Position numbers and translations under genes: made by a program | Source of the DNA: Phyllostachys edulis | Taxonomy: Eukaryota > Streptophyta > Magnoliopsida > Poales > Poaceae | Direction: 5' to 3' | Length of the DNA stretch: 64,000 nt | NCBI GenBank assembly: GCA_036346405.1 | Contig: CM070554.1 | Span: 44,787,058-44,851,057, forward strand | The notes under the pieces: model-generated | Databases searched by the model: none | Seen by the model: only the letters and a program-made list of their open reading frames with translations | Told to the model about the DNA's origin: nothing | In this document: in pieces, positions 21,176 through 31,895 of the stretch | Layout of the letters: the number at the start of each line of letters is the position of its first letter | Position numbering within the stretch: position 1 is the stretch's first letter

Positions 21176-22324
21176 GGCCTGTAGAGCAAATCCCTGTGTT
21201 GTTTTGTTGCGAGGCAGCAGCAAATCCATGTGCTTGCTAGTTTAGCTTCCATTTACATGTTGACTAGTTTTGGTTTATAACATCTAGTTCCCGTGTGGTT
21301 TGGGTATGAAATGCAAATATCCAAAGTCTGGAGTTTAACTGCTGATATCTTTGATTTGTTTAGTTGTATGTTGTTTATGAATTTTACGGGTTTTTTTTAA
21401 TATTTTTTTATAGCCGAGATTTTTATCTCTGTTGTTCTCAAACGGCAATAGAGATTTTATTTCTAAGTAAGAAGATTTTTCATTAGGATTGAAGTCTGAA
21501 GGGGATTCCATGACCCTCAAAATCCTCAGATTTTTCTTCTCTAGAATTTTACCCACTTGACATCCAACAAGCCGTTGCAGCGGGCAGAATCGTTGGCCTC
21601 CCAGCCCTCCATGTACGCGTTTCCCGATTATACGCCAATCACGTGCCAGCAGTTTCTTGGCCGTCCGATCGCCCTCGGCAGCGCACGCCTGGCGAGACGT
21701 TTCCTGCCTGTCCCATCGCAGCGTGTCGAGACGTTTTCGGCGCGTTCTGCTAGCTGCCGAAGACCACCCGAGTCGCCGTGCCGCGTCCGAGGCATTTATT
21801 GCCGCGTCTTTCCTCTGCGTAAAGTGAATGCACGTGCCAAAGGAAACAAGACTTTTTTCGGAACGTAGCTGTCGATAGAGCTTGCATACATTATCCTCTC
21901 AATTCTATGTAATCATTTCTATTAAACAAATAAGGATTAAGAACTAATCTATGCCACGTACGTATAAAGCCCTCAGCTCTTGTCCAATAGCTATTGAGTG
22001 ACGACTATATATATTTTCTTAGCAAGTATATATAATATATGTCTAGAACTCGATCATAGGTTGGTTTGACTAATCGATCTAATGATGTGCTTGCCAAATG
22101 GAGCTCTCGGAACAACATGGTCCATGGCTCACATCAGCTTAAACCGGAACGGCTGGTTCAGGTAATAGATGAAATGCAAAATTGGCTCCTGAGACACTAA
22201 TAAATTGTGCCATTTGCTCTATCACATTGTTTTTTTTTGCTGAAACACAATGTAGTTTTGTGACTCTTTGTCAGAAGACACCAGACTCGTTACAACAATA
22301 TTATCCTGATTCTTGGAGAGAGAA
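21176..22324. other. RER1 3' UTR-like tail and unassigned DNA
   Basis: The first 200 bp read like an RER1 3' untranslated region. After about 21380 there is a T-rich stretch, then a GC-richer block (21557-21868) with an open frame that I do not recognise, and then AT-rich DNA. No motif supports a gene. Confidence 0.4.
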
Positions 22325-23186
22325 TACAATATGGGCATGTTTAGAACGGCTTCGGTTTTCATTCGGAAAAGCCGGAAGCCATTTCAAACGGCTTGTTTTT
22401 CTCCCTCTGCTTTCTCCGAAGCCGGAAGCTGTTACAGCATGCAAAAGCCACCCACGGGGAAATTCCCGCAGCTCCGTTCCGACTTTGCCCCTCAACTTAG
22501 GGGTTAATTACCCGCTTTATGCTACACAACAAAACCCCCTCCCTACCACCCCCGGCCCGAACCCTAACCCTAGCTCCCACCCGCCAGCCCCTGTCCTCCT
22601 CTCCTCCTCCTCCCGTGTGCCCCTGTCCTCCCTCCTCCTTCTCCTCCCATGGCACCGACGCCCCGCCCCCATCCTCAACTCCTCCTCCTGCACCATCGCG
22701 TCTTCCTCCCACGCCGTCGCCCCATCGCGTCCTGCTCCCTCCTCCTCCTCCCGCGCCTCCGCTCCGCCCTCGCCCTCCTCTCCTCCAACCGTGCCGACGT
22801 GTTCTCCTCCATCGGTGCCTTCACTCGGCCGTGCCACACCTCTTCCGCCCTCAGCTCCTCCTTCTGTGCCGCTGCCCACCCTCGTCCTCCTTCACCGGCG
22901 CCACTCTCCTCCTCCTCCCCGACGCAGGTGCCTCCCCCTCCTCTCTCTGCCCGTCTGGGCCTCTGCCCTCCTCCCACGCCGCCACCGCCTCCTCCTCCTC
23001 TGCCCGTCCCGTCCGCCCACTCGTGACATCGACACCAACGGCCCCAAACCGCCTCTCCTCCTCCCACTCAAGACCGCCTCCTCCTACTTTCACCCCGCTG
23101 TCCTTCCAGGATACTTGGTGACATGGCGACTCCAAACCCTAGCAGCCCACACCTCTATTTGTTTTTCTTTTTTCTATTGTAAATTA
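22325..23186 (+). other. GC-rich, pyrimidine-rich block with a possible transposon start
   Basis: The block opens with GGGCATGTTTAGAACGGCTTC, which resembles terminal sequences of grass DNA transposons. It continues into roughly 600 bp of CTCCTCC-rich DNA (22530-23100) that is open in several frames as Ser/Pro-rich sequence, a composition artefact. At about 23122 an ATGGCGACTCC start resembles the first codons of the hAT gene at 40167. A decayed 5' end of a DNA transposon is possible. I see no matching right end. Confidence 0.35.
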
Positions 23187-23458
23187 ATTGTTTTGTAACA
23201 ATTGTTTATTTTAATACTTATTTGTTGGGATAATTGTTTTGAATAATTATTTATTGCAATAATTGTCGTTAATTGCATTTTATTTTGTTAATTGTGGTTT
23301 ATTGCGTTAATTGTTGTTAGTTGTGTTAATTGTCATCAATTGCGGTCCATTGCATTAATTGTCATTAGTTGCGTTAATTGTCATTAGTTGCGGTCAATTG
23401 CGTTAATTATCGTTAGTTGCGGTCAATTGCGTTAATTGTCGTTAGTCTTGACTTGATG
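23187..23458. repeat. Minisatellite of TTAATTGT/GTTAG units
   Basis: AT-rich DNA is built from degenerate copies of TTGCGGTCAATTGCGTTAATTGTCGTTAG (29 bp in the better-kept part, 23340-23455), with shorter variants to the left. No coding content is seen. Confidence 0.75.
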
Positions 23459-24742
23459 ACAATCAACTTATGATGTCATCTAAAGTCTTCATCATCATGG
23501 AACATAACATATTTAGCCAACTCATGGAAAATGTTAGTTCCAAATGACGATTATCATTAATTACCGAAATACTCCATTCACTCATAATGACGGGTCTAGA
23601 TTCTCCAATCTCTCCCTTTTTGGTGATTGATGACAATCCTCTTGCAAATAATTGAAATTGAATTATCATGAGTACATATCAACTATATAAGCTTTATATA
23701 CTCAAGGATACATTTCAAAATAGAGATCCTTAATATAAGAGGATGGAAGAATGATATCAATACTAGTAAAATGTCAAAACATAGAGTGAACTCCTACTAA
23801 ATGTGTACATTCAAATATATGGAATGAAACAAAATGCACATATTCAAGTTTGACTCTTGGTGGAGTTCATTCTATATTTTGGTATTTTGGATCCAAAGAA
23901 TGCAACAAATGAAGGAGATGACAATTTAGCTTGTGCTCATGAGAAAACATGCATTCATAAAGATCCATAAACCATTTTGAGCAAAAAAAAAACAAATTAG
24001 GTTTCCCATATAATAGTTCACCCATTTTAAACAAAGCCCAAAACGTTTTTTATTTTCGCTAAGTAAACCTCTTTTAGGAAAAACTCCCCCTTACACAAAG
24101 GTTGTACTCCTTTGATACTCCTTTGACACGCAAAGGCTTTCTCCATCCAATCAATATCTCCCATTTTGTCATCTCTTTGAAATATATCCATCCAAAACTC
24201 ATAATGACTTCAAACTCTCTCATTTGACCATTATTTGCAACTAAATTCTCCCCCTTTGACATTAAGCACAAAAAATGTCTCTATGTGGATCACACTTGAA
24301 GGATAGTCTTTAAACATCACTTGTAGATACCATGTGTCGACAAGACTTGAAATTTCAAAGTGCTTGAACTTCTCTCGCAAAGATCTTCAAAGAAAGCATC
24401 CAAAGAGAAGAGAAAAAGAGATAATCCACTCGTACATGGAGAGTACTTGAGCTTGGTCAAGAGAAGTATGCTCGGCAAGGAATGAAATTAGATATCATTT
24501 TGAAGGGATAAGATGATATCACTTGTAAAGGTGAATCTCATTCCGAGGTCAAGATGATCAAAAGAACCTACCACTTGAAAGAATACCACTTGAGGAATAA
24601 AATGCATTTTTAATCAAGAAAAGCACTTGAGGGTAACGTGCAAAGATAACAATAAACATCTTGACCAAAGGAAGCAACCAAGGTGGCCAAAAGAGATAGA
24701 AATCAATAAATAGGCCATTTCCTGTTGTTGACAGTAACTACC
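23459..24742 (-). mobile_element. Possible copia (SIRE/Maximus-like) 3' region
   Basis: On the minus strand the block contains TTGTCATCAATCACC followed by AAAAAGGGAGAGATTGG near 23610-23640, and another AAGGGGGAGAATTTAG near 24245. These resemble the purine-rich ends typical of large plant copia elements. No protein domain remains and no LTR pair could be set, so this is tentative. Confidence 0.3.
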
Positions 24743-24871
24743 GGTCAGGCCGGCGTTCAAAGTGTGGTTGGACCAGAGAGCTCATGGTCAGACCGGCGTT
24801 CAAAGTGTAGTTAGACCGGAGAGCTCGTGGCCAGACCAGCGTTCAAAGGGCGGTTAGACCGGAGGGCTAAT
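24743..24871. repeat. 43-bp tandem repeat, three copies
   Basis: Units at 24743-24785, 24786-24828 and 24829-24871 share GGTCAGACCGGCGTTCAAAG and GGAGAGCTC blocks. A fourth partial unit starts at 24872. Confidence 0.88.
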
Positions 24872-25059
24872 GGTCAGACTGTTGGGGGTCGTCGGTCAGA
24901 CCGGCTGAGACTGAATCTGACAAAAGATTTCAATTTTGATTTTGGAGAAAAGATTGAAATGTTGTATTTTGCTCCAAACTTTCACACAATCAATCAAATA
25001 AACATATTTGGAGTATTTCCAACTTATATAGCCCTTAAAATCCAAATCTAATAATCCTC

Positions 25060-25814
25060 ATTTAATTATTTATCTGTAATGGATAATAATGCCAGCATAT
25101 GGTCCTTGAGTATACCCCTTAATATTTATAAGGGAGAAGCTGGAGTCATAAGACTTTCTACGACTACCTCATGGTCGTAAGTTCTTCTACGACCACCCCA
25201 TAATCGTAAGTCCTTCTACAACTACCTCATGGTCGTAAGTTCTTCTATGATCACCACGTGGTCGAAAGTACTTCTATGACCACCATATGGTCATAAGTCC
25301 TTCTACGACCAGGTTAACTACGACTACTCTATAATTGATTGAGCTTGCAGACAAGTAGGCACAATTAATTATGTCATCTAAACAATCAGTATACGCTGTT
25401 ATTCTCTAGAATAATTGCACGATTAAACTCTCTACCCTGATGATAACCGCCTGGCGACGTAGGGACGTTACTACTCCAGCAATAATCTCCATTAACTGAT
25501 TCATCATCTGAAGCATTAAGGCGCCCTTTAGACTGGAGAAACCGCCACCCACTTCGAGCACTATATAAAGGGCGAAATCAGCAGATGGAAGGAGAGAAAG
25601 GCAATCAGGAGCACAAGACATTATACTTGAGTCTTTCTCTTGATCTATAACTAGCATACTCAATATAGCCGTACATGAGTAGGGTTGTTATTCTCTCCGG
25701 TGAAGGTCTGAACCTGTATAAAAATCCATGTGTCTTTCTATCTACGTGATTTGAGTCTCAAAAACCCCTCGAATCAAACAATCATTACGTAAGATCGGTT
25801 CTAAAACACCGACA
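25060..25814 (+). repeat. 5' LTR of the second Tat-like element
   Basis: The 3' end is fixed by ...AACACCGACA at 25814 next to the primer site. The 5' end is uncertain because no partner LTR is in the window. It contains a 29-bp tandem array (25156-about 25320). Confidence 0.55.
25156..25320. repeat. 29-bp tandem array with internal palindromes in LTR
   Basis: Five to six units start at 25156, 25185, 25214, 25243, 25272 and 25301 and follow TTCTACGACCACC...GGTCGTAAGT. In each unit ACGACCA and TGGTCGT face each other and could form a small hairpin. The array lies in the LTR upstream of the primer site. Confidence 0.85.
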
Positions 25815-25816
25815 GT

Positions 25817-25834
25817 TAGCGCCGACCGTGGGGA
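25817..25834 (+). other. Primer-binding site of the second Tat-like element
   Basis: TAGCGCCGACCGTGGGGA lies 2 nt after the LTR end. It matches the TGGCGCTGTCTGTGGGGA site of the first element except for a few changes, including TGG to TAG. Confidence 0.7.
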
Positions 25835-25874
25835 TCTTCTCATCGATAGTTCTTTATTTTTTTTCTCAACTCTA

Positions 25875-27230
25875 ATGCTTTCATGGAAAGAGAAGAACTG
25901 GTTCGACTTGGCCGATTACGCGGATATCGACATGGATGCTGGTTTCAACTACGAGCCATGTATTGTATCATCCGATGGTAATGTCACCTTCAGAGATCAT
26001 TCATCAGATCCAAGAAATCATACCACCAATGGCGTTGAGGAGGGATCTTTATCCCCCACAACGTTATGTCCAACTGAGGGACCAGTTTCCTCATATGGCA
26101 AGGGTCAATCCGATCATAATCAGGATTGTTCCAAGGCAGACCCAGAACATGGCGAGGGTTCCCCCTCCAAATGTTCGAGTCCGTCCAAGAAAGTTTGACC
26201 TAGCACGACAAGTACTGGAAGCCATCATTCCGGAGCTTCATCAGCATCTAGTGGTCATCTCTCTCTGGTTAGCCCCACAGAGGATGGGGTCAAACATGCT
26301 TTTCCTGTGAGTTCGACCATCCCCTCACAAGGCTCACTTGCGGATGGAGACAGTTATAACCCGGAATTTCCCTTCCTGTAGGGGTTTGCTCCAAGTCGCT
26401 AGACGTTGTCTTTCAACTACTCCCTAAGTGAGGAGGCCTCAAGCGCAAGTGGAGATCATCAACGGGAGGTCTTCGTTCTTCTCTCAGATAATGATCACTA
26501 TCCTAGAGATAGGATTGAGGACGCTCCCCGACGATCACACACTGCGACCCCTTGTGGCAATGGCAAGGACACCTCCGGTGATGAATAGGGTCAGCACTCT
26601 GATGAGCTGAGAGATAATCGCACTCCATTGAGGCAAACTCGAGGGTCAGATATGGATGATCTTGAGACAACCCAACAGAGAAAGATTACGACTCAGAGAT
26701 ATTTGCCTGAGCGCGTCCTGTATCAGTCAGAGAAAGCTCAGAAACTCCAGCGCATCAACGATCTGCTTGAGAACTCATTCGGGAACTTGCCTGAACGCCC
26801 GACTACGACCTCTTCGCCGAAGAGATCGCACGAAGGCTTCTAAGCACTATGGCCAGACTTGAGCACCCTCGACGGCATCGACCCAGAAGTCGTAGCGGTA
26901 CGACTCCATTAGCTATTAGTCGTTCGAACAACTCACCGTGTGAAGATCGACACGACAACAGGTCGCGTAGCTCTCCTAACCTTAACTCCAGTCAGAGAAG
27001 AGTTCTTCAAATACCTGATGATCAACAAGCTCCTAAATATGCAACAGCAAATGGAATACGAAGAGTATTTTCCTCGTAAGGTTGAGACCTACCACAGGTC
27101 GGGTCCACCCACAACCAATTATAGTCGCTTACGATCACCTGGTGATCTCAACCATTCTTTTCCGCAAAGAAGGCATCAAGAAGTCATTACCGAGTATCGG
27201 ACATTCTCACCTGACCTCCGAGCAGTTCGC
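25875..27230 (+). pseudogene. N-terminal gag/leader region of the second Tat-like element
   Basis: Overlapping open stretches in different frames are rich in Ser, Arg, Pro and Gln, without a recognisable fold. They correspond in place to the 10530-11090 segment of the first element. Stops (for example near 26198 and 26588) show decay. Confidence 0.55.
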
Positions 27231-27251
27231 TAGCCGCCTCGGTTTTGACCA

Positions 27252-28190
27252 GTGAATATGGAGAAGTTTAATGGATCTCAAAATCTCATCGAATTCCTTC
27301 AGATCTACACGACCAATGTCCGAACAATAGGAGGAGGAGAGCATGTGATGGCAAATTACCTTCCGACTGTGCTCGAGGGATCTGCTCGATCGTGGTTGTT
27401 AAATCAACCACTTAAGTTGATCTATTCATGGTAACACCTCTGCGATCTGCTACTAGACAATTTTCAGGGCACCTACCATCATCTTGGGAAGGAGGACGAC
27501 CCACACAGGATGAGACAAAACGACCACGAGACTCTACGCTAGTTCATCCGACGTTTCAGTCAGGTTCGAAATTTTATACCTGAAGTTTCTGATTCTTCTG
27601 TCATCAGAGCTTTTAAGCAGGGAGTCCGTAGTGGAAGGATCACGAAGGATATCGCTTTAAATCCACCTGCCATTGTCACCGAGCTCTTCAAGATGGCCGA
27701 TCGATATGCGACTGTTACTGAAGCAGTCGAGTGGAACAATACTATTGATTGAGATGATAAAATTCCTCAAGAAGCGGGCGAAATTGGTAAGAAGAAGGAT
27801 ATGAAGGACAAGAAGTCTAATAACAAGATCAAGGGCCAGAAGTCTCAGGTCGACCGTTCCAAAAAAGTCTTGGTCGTAAGTGATAAGAAGCCTTAAGGCT
27901 CTAAGCCATACTCCGATTGAAGCAAAGGTAAGCACTCGAGCAGAAGAATGACAAGCCTAGGTGGTGCCCTTTCCATAAAAAGGAAGGACATGACCTTCGC
28001 AACTGTCAGGTTTTCCAACGAAAACTCGATGACTATTATAATGACAATGGACCACTTCCTACCCTCGAGGAGGTAGGGCAAGCGAGTGGCCATAAGCAGT
28101 CGGACGACAGCGAGGAGATGCCATTCCAAGATCCCGAGCATACCATCGAGCATATCTATGGGGGATCATCGGCATACGAGTCAAAACGAT
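27252..28190 (+). pseudogene. Gag core of the second Tat-like element
   Basis: It encodes KFNGSQNLIEFLQIY, SARSWLLNQP, an FIRRFSQVRN segment and an ELFKMADRYATVTEAVEW motif, then a Lys-rich tail and a WCPFHKKEGHDLRNC knuckle. This is the retrotransposon gag core that packages element RNA. Single stops occur near 27434, 27540 and 27752. Confidence 0.8.
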
Positions 28191-28199
28191 AGCTTAAGA

Positions 28200-28918
28200 C
28201 TGTCGAACATGAGGTAAACTCCATTGACCTTCCTCCTGTCAATAAATTGCCGAAGTGGTCAGAAGTCACCATCTCTTTCGAGAAGAGTGACTCCCCGATC
28301 CCTTCTACTCGACCAGGTCGGTTTCTGATCGTGGTCGAGCCCACCATCAACAACTGTCGAGTAAATCGAGTGTTAGTTGATGGTGGCAGCTTGTTAAACA
28401 TCCTATTTACGAGCACCCTGGACGAAATGCACGTACCCAGGACCAAGGTAAGACCGTTATGATACTCTTTTCATGGAATTGTACTGGGGTCTTCGGCCAA
28501 ACCTATTGGCCAAGTTTATCTTCTTTTAACATTTGGTTCTCTAAGCAATTTTAGGACAGAGAAAATCTCCTTTGATGTGGTCGATTTCAATACGACATAT
28601 AACGTCATACTCGGACGACCAACTTTGACAAAATTCTTAATTGCTACTCATTATGGGTATCAATGTCTTAAGAAACCAGGTCCCAAAGGAGTAATCACAA
28701 TTCACTGTGATAAAAAGATGGCACATACGTGTGAACGTCGATCCCTCGAGATGGTTGGTCAGATACTAACTCGAGAAGAAAGCAAGAGGCAGCCTTCGAC
28801 CAAGCAGTCGAAGGCTAAAGCTACACCAAAGCCGAACGACCAGGTCAAAGATGTTCCTCTAGATCTAGAGGAACCCTCAAAGACCGCTCGCATCGGGGAT
28901 ACTTCCGACCCCAAATAG
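28200..28918 (+). pseudogene. Aspartic protease of the second Tat-like element
   Basis: It contains NRVLVDGGSLLNILFT (active-site DGG variant) and, further on, FDVVDFNTTYNVILGRPTL, the conserved second half of gypsy proteases, followed by the LGPKGVITI-like linker. Stops at 28459 and 28916 interrupt it. Confidence 0.82.
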
Positions 28919-29283
28919 GAAGACGCACTCGTCACTTTCCTTCGAGCTAACGCAGATGTCTTCGTGTGGCAAGCATCCGACATACCCGGAGTCCCCAGGG
29001 ACGTGATCGAGCACATGTTAGCTTTACGGCCTGACAAGATACCCATAAAACAAAAATTATGGAGATTTGAAACCTAATTGACGAGATGCTATCAGATCAG
29101 AATTGGACAAGCTACTTAAAGCAAGCTTTATAAGAGAAGTCGACCACCCAGAGTGGTTGGCCAACCCTGTAATGGTTAGAAAGTCTAACGGCAAGTAGCG
29201 TATGTGTGTAGACTTCACTGATCTCAATAAAGCTTGTCCAAAAGATGATTTCTCTTTACCTCATATCGATCAGTTGGTTGGTT
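28919..29283 (+). pseudogene. Start of reverse transcriptase, cut by an LTR insertion
   Basis: The beginning of a gypsy RT is readable (VFVWQASDIPG, LRPDKIPIKQKLWRF, VRKSNGK-like, then PHIDQLV). It breaks off at 29283, where the inserted LTR starts with TGTAAC. Stops near 29075 and 29197 predate or follow the insertion. Confidence 0.8.
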
Positions 29284-30213
29284 TGTAACATCTCAATTTT
29301 CTGAGCTTTAAAAATCCTTTTGATTAGTTAGTAGTTGAAAATTCACCATTTGGATTTATTTGAATTTAATTCAAAAGCTTAACGTGGACTTTTAGTACCA
29401 AAACAATTTAATATGATTAAATTCAACACCAACTATGGCTAAAACTATTTTATTTGGATTCTATGAGCTTGGATATATTTTCTAGATATTTTTAGATTTT
29501 TTCCAAGTTCATTTGCTATTTTCTAATTGCCATTTGGAATTTCTGCTATTTTCTAAAAAGAAAAACCAAAGAAAATCTCAGTTAATAGTTTTGGCCTAAA
29601 CCCATTCCTTTTCCCCCTCGCCCAACATCAGTCTTGCCCAATATGCTCTCACAGGCTACCATACTCACGACATGCGGGTCCCGTGATGTCGACCTCTCTT
29701 CAGCTGGTTTCGTCGGCGACAAAGGGGCCGTAACGCGTTTGGACCGTCCGAACGCACCCATGCATTTGTTGTCACTGATCGGTGGGTCCCACTTGTCAGC
29801 CCGTCCTTCGTCCGCGCCATCGTTGACGGGTGGGACCGTGTGCCGTTCGGACTGGTCCGATCGGCCCCGTCTCATGCACCGCTGACGTGTGGCCGTGTGG
29901 ACAATCATATCGTCCAAAACACACTTGCACCCTCGCCTCTCTGCTGGTGGGCCCTACCACTGCGTCATCCTCCTCGCGCCCGCCTTCCTCGCGCGTGAGT
30001 CACCTACGTCCGCCATTGTCACCTTCTAGAAGATCGTCTCACAAATGGATTCGCCAAATAAAAGATCCCGAAAAATCAATCTGAACTTAATCTCTATCTC
30101 TCCCGCATCTGTTCGGATCAAAATCATATCTCAATTCCATTTCTATCTCGTAGATCAAAAGAGTCAAAGTTTATCCCGATTTGGGGATTCCTTATCCCGT
30201 GCCACCCCGGCCC

Positions 30214-30220
30214 TATAAAA
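30214..30220 (+). promoter_or_regulatory. TATA box of LTR B
   Basis: CCCTATAAAAGG lies 930 bp into the LTR at the edge of a GC-rich zone and is followed by a CT-rich leader. It is the best TATA match in the LTR and lines up with TATA-like sequences in the sister LTRs. Confidence 0.6.
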
Positions 30221-31895
30221 GGCGCCCCTGTGTTCGCATTACCGCCCGTACTACGAACCCTAGATCAATTCCACCCCAATCACCCTAGCGCCGCCGCAAT
30301 TTGAGTTTTAGAGTTCGGTCACGGAAACCTTAAAGCTTCAATTCCTCCGCCGCCGGTGACGCTCCGCCTCCGTGGACTTCATCATCGGCATCCCCGTCGC
30401 AAAAACTTCCTTAGGAACCCCTTCATTGCCCTGGAGTGCCTTTGGTTGTCGTTTTCGACAAAACACGTTCATCATCTTCCACTCCGGCACCGATTTCAGC
30501 GAGCTCCGTTGTCCTCTCGAGCCAAAGGCAAGTACCGGTAGGTGCACAATAGCGAGAGCTACCCATTGCGACCACCCATCTCCGATGAGCCGCCGCCGTT
30601 CGCTGTTGTCATGCGCATCCGAGGCTCGCTGCCGTCGATCTGACGTGGTGTGCCGCGTCAGCCACCAGCATCACCCTCGTGCCTGAATGTCGTCCTATGT
30701 TGCGTCCACATCAATGGCGCGTCAGCCACCAGCATCACCCTGGTGCCTGAATGTCATCCTACGTGGCGTCCACGTCAGTGCCGCGTGTGCGCCCACGTGT
30801 CGGTTCAACCAAACTCCAGATCCAATCTGGCGTGGACTCAGTTCATGTACACCATGTCTATGACATATGAGTCCCACTTGTTAGATTTCCTTTCATTTCT
30901 TTTAATTCCAAAATTCCAGTGCTGATGTCATCCGATGTCATTATTCTGGATTTTTCCCTTGGAAAATAATTCGGAATATTCTGTTAAATCCAATTAGGGT
31001 ATTTTCTTTAGATTTAAACTTCCAAAGCCCATATCTTTTGCATCCGAACTCCGATTGAGCCCATTCAATTTTCTAAATTCAAGATCTATTTATCTGAGAT
31101 TTTTATTTAATTTTTGGAGTTTGTTTGCTCTATGTTATTTATTTGTTTTATTTATTTGATTTGTTTGCGAGTAGACGTTGATACTTCGGGGAATTTTGAA
31201 GAAGAAGGAGTGCCTCAAGATCAAAACCAGTACCTAGATCTGTTCCAAGGCAAGTTATACCTTTGATCATACTGAACCCAGTTTTCAAAATACTTTGATT
31301 CAAATTATTGCATTTACTTTAAGAATTTATTTAAACGCTTTTGGGCTTATTTATTAATCCAATTTGTTACATCTGCCTTGTCTATTGTTATGTCTTAATC
31401 TTTTGTCACCCTAGATTGGTTCATTATTTAGTTGGTAATATCGTAGCACCAACATGGGTTGGTTAGATACAAGTAGATTGCTTAGCCATGCCACGAGTCA
31501 TCATCTCATGTGAGTTGCAAATATAAACCTGACTAAGTGATTATGAAACTATGTGATAAAACTGTGTGTACTGTGTGCTATTACTCGTTGATGGCATGTG
31601 TTGTACTTAACCAACTGGGTGGTAAAGGATTTAGACTGGGACAAGTGGTGGATACTATGTGAACTGGTGGCTGTGAAAATGGGAATGATAATATGTGTGG
31701 CATAGTTAGAATGTGGAAGTCTTGTCTTGGTCAATTAAGGACTTAACCTTGTGCGCCATTGAACTGAGCCATACTGTACGACCACATGCCTGGTATGGGA
31801 TGGGCCTAACTTAGTAAGTTATGGATTCTTGACATTGACTACTCAGATATTAGGTTAGGCTGTGTGTATAGGTGGAGGTGTGGACTACCAGGTAG

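Larger units (their letters stand above)
25060..29283 (+). mobile_element. Second Tat-like Ty3/gypsy element, 5' half only
   Basis: The plus-strand order is LTR (about 25060-25814), primer site, gag, protease and the start of RT. It ends abruptly inside RT where an unrelated LTR begins at 29284. Its protease and gag-tail sequences are close to those of the element at 240-12207 (for example the VDGGS...NILFT segment and WCPFHK-type knuckle), so they are the same lineage. The remainder of pol is not in the window. Confidence 0.85.

Noticed and set aside
21557..21868. 103-codon open frame
   Set aside because: It has no recognisable motif, no splice context and no similarity to neighbours that I can see. 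It is kept only as unassigned DNA.
22182..23198. Long open frame (338 codons) and others rich in Ser/Pro/Leu
   Set aside because: Several frames on both strands are open over the same CT-rich DNA, no domain is visible, and the composition alone explains the absence of stops.
25156..25320. Possible CRISPR array (29-bp units)
   Set aside because: The units are contiguous with no unique spacers and lie in a retrotransposon LTR of a plant genome.
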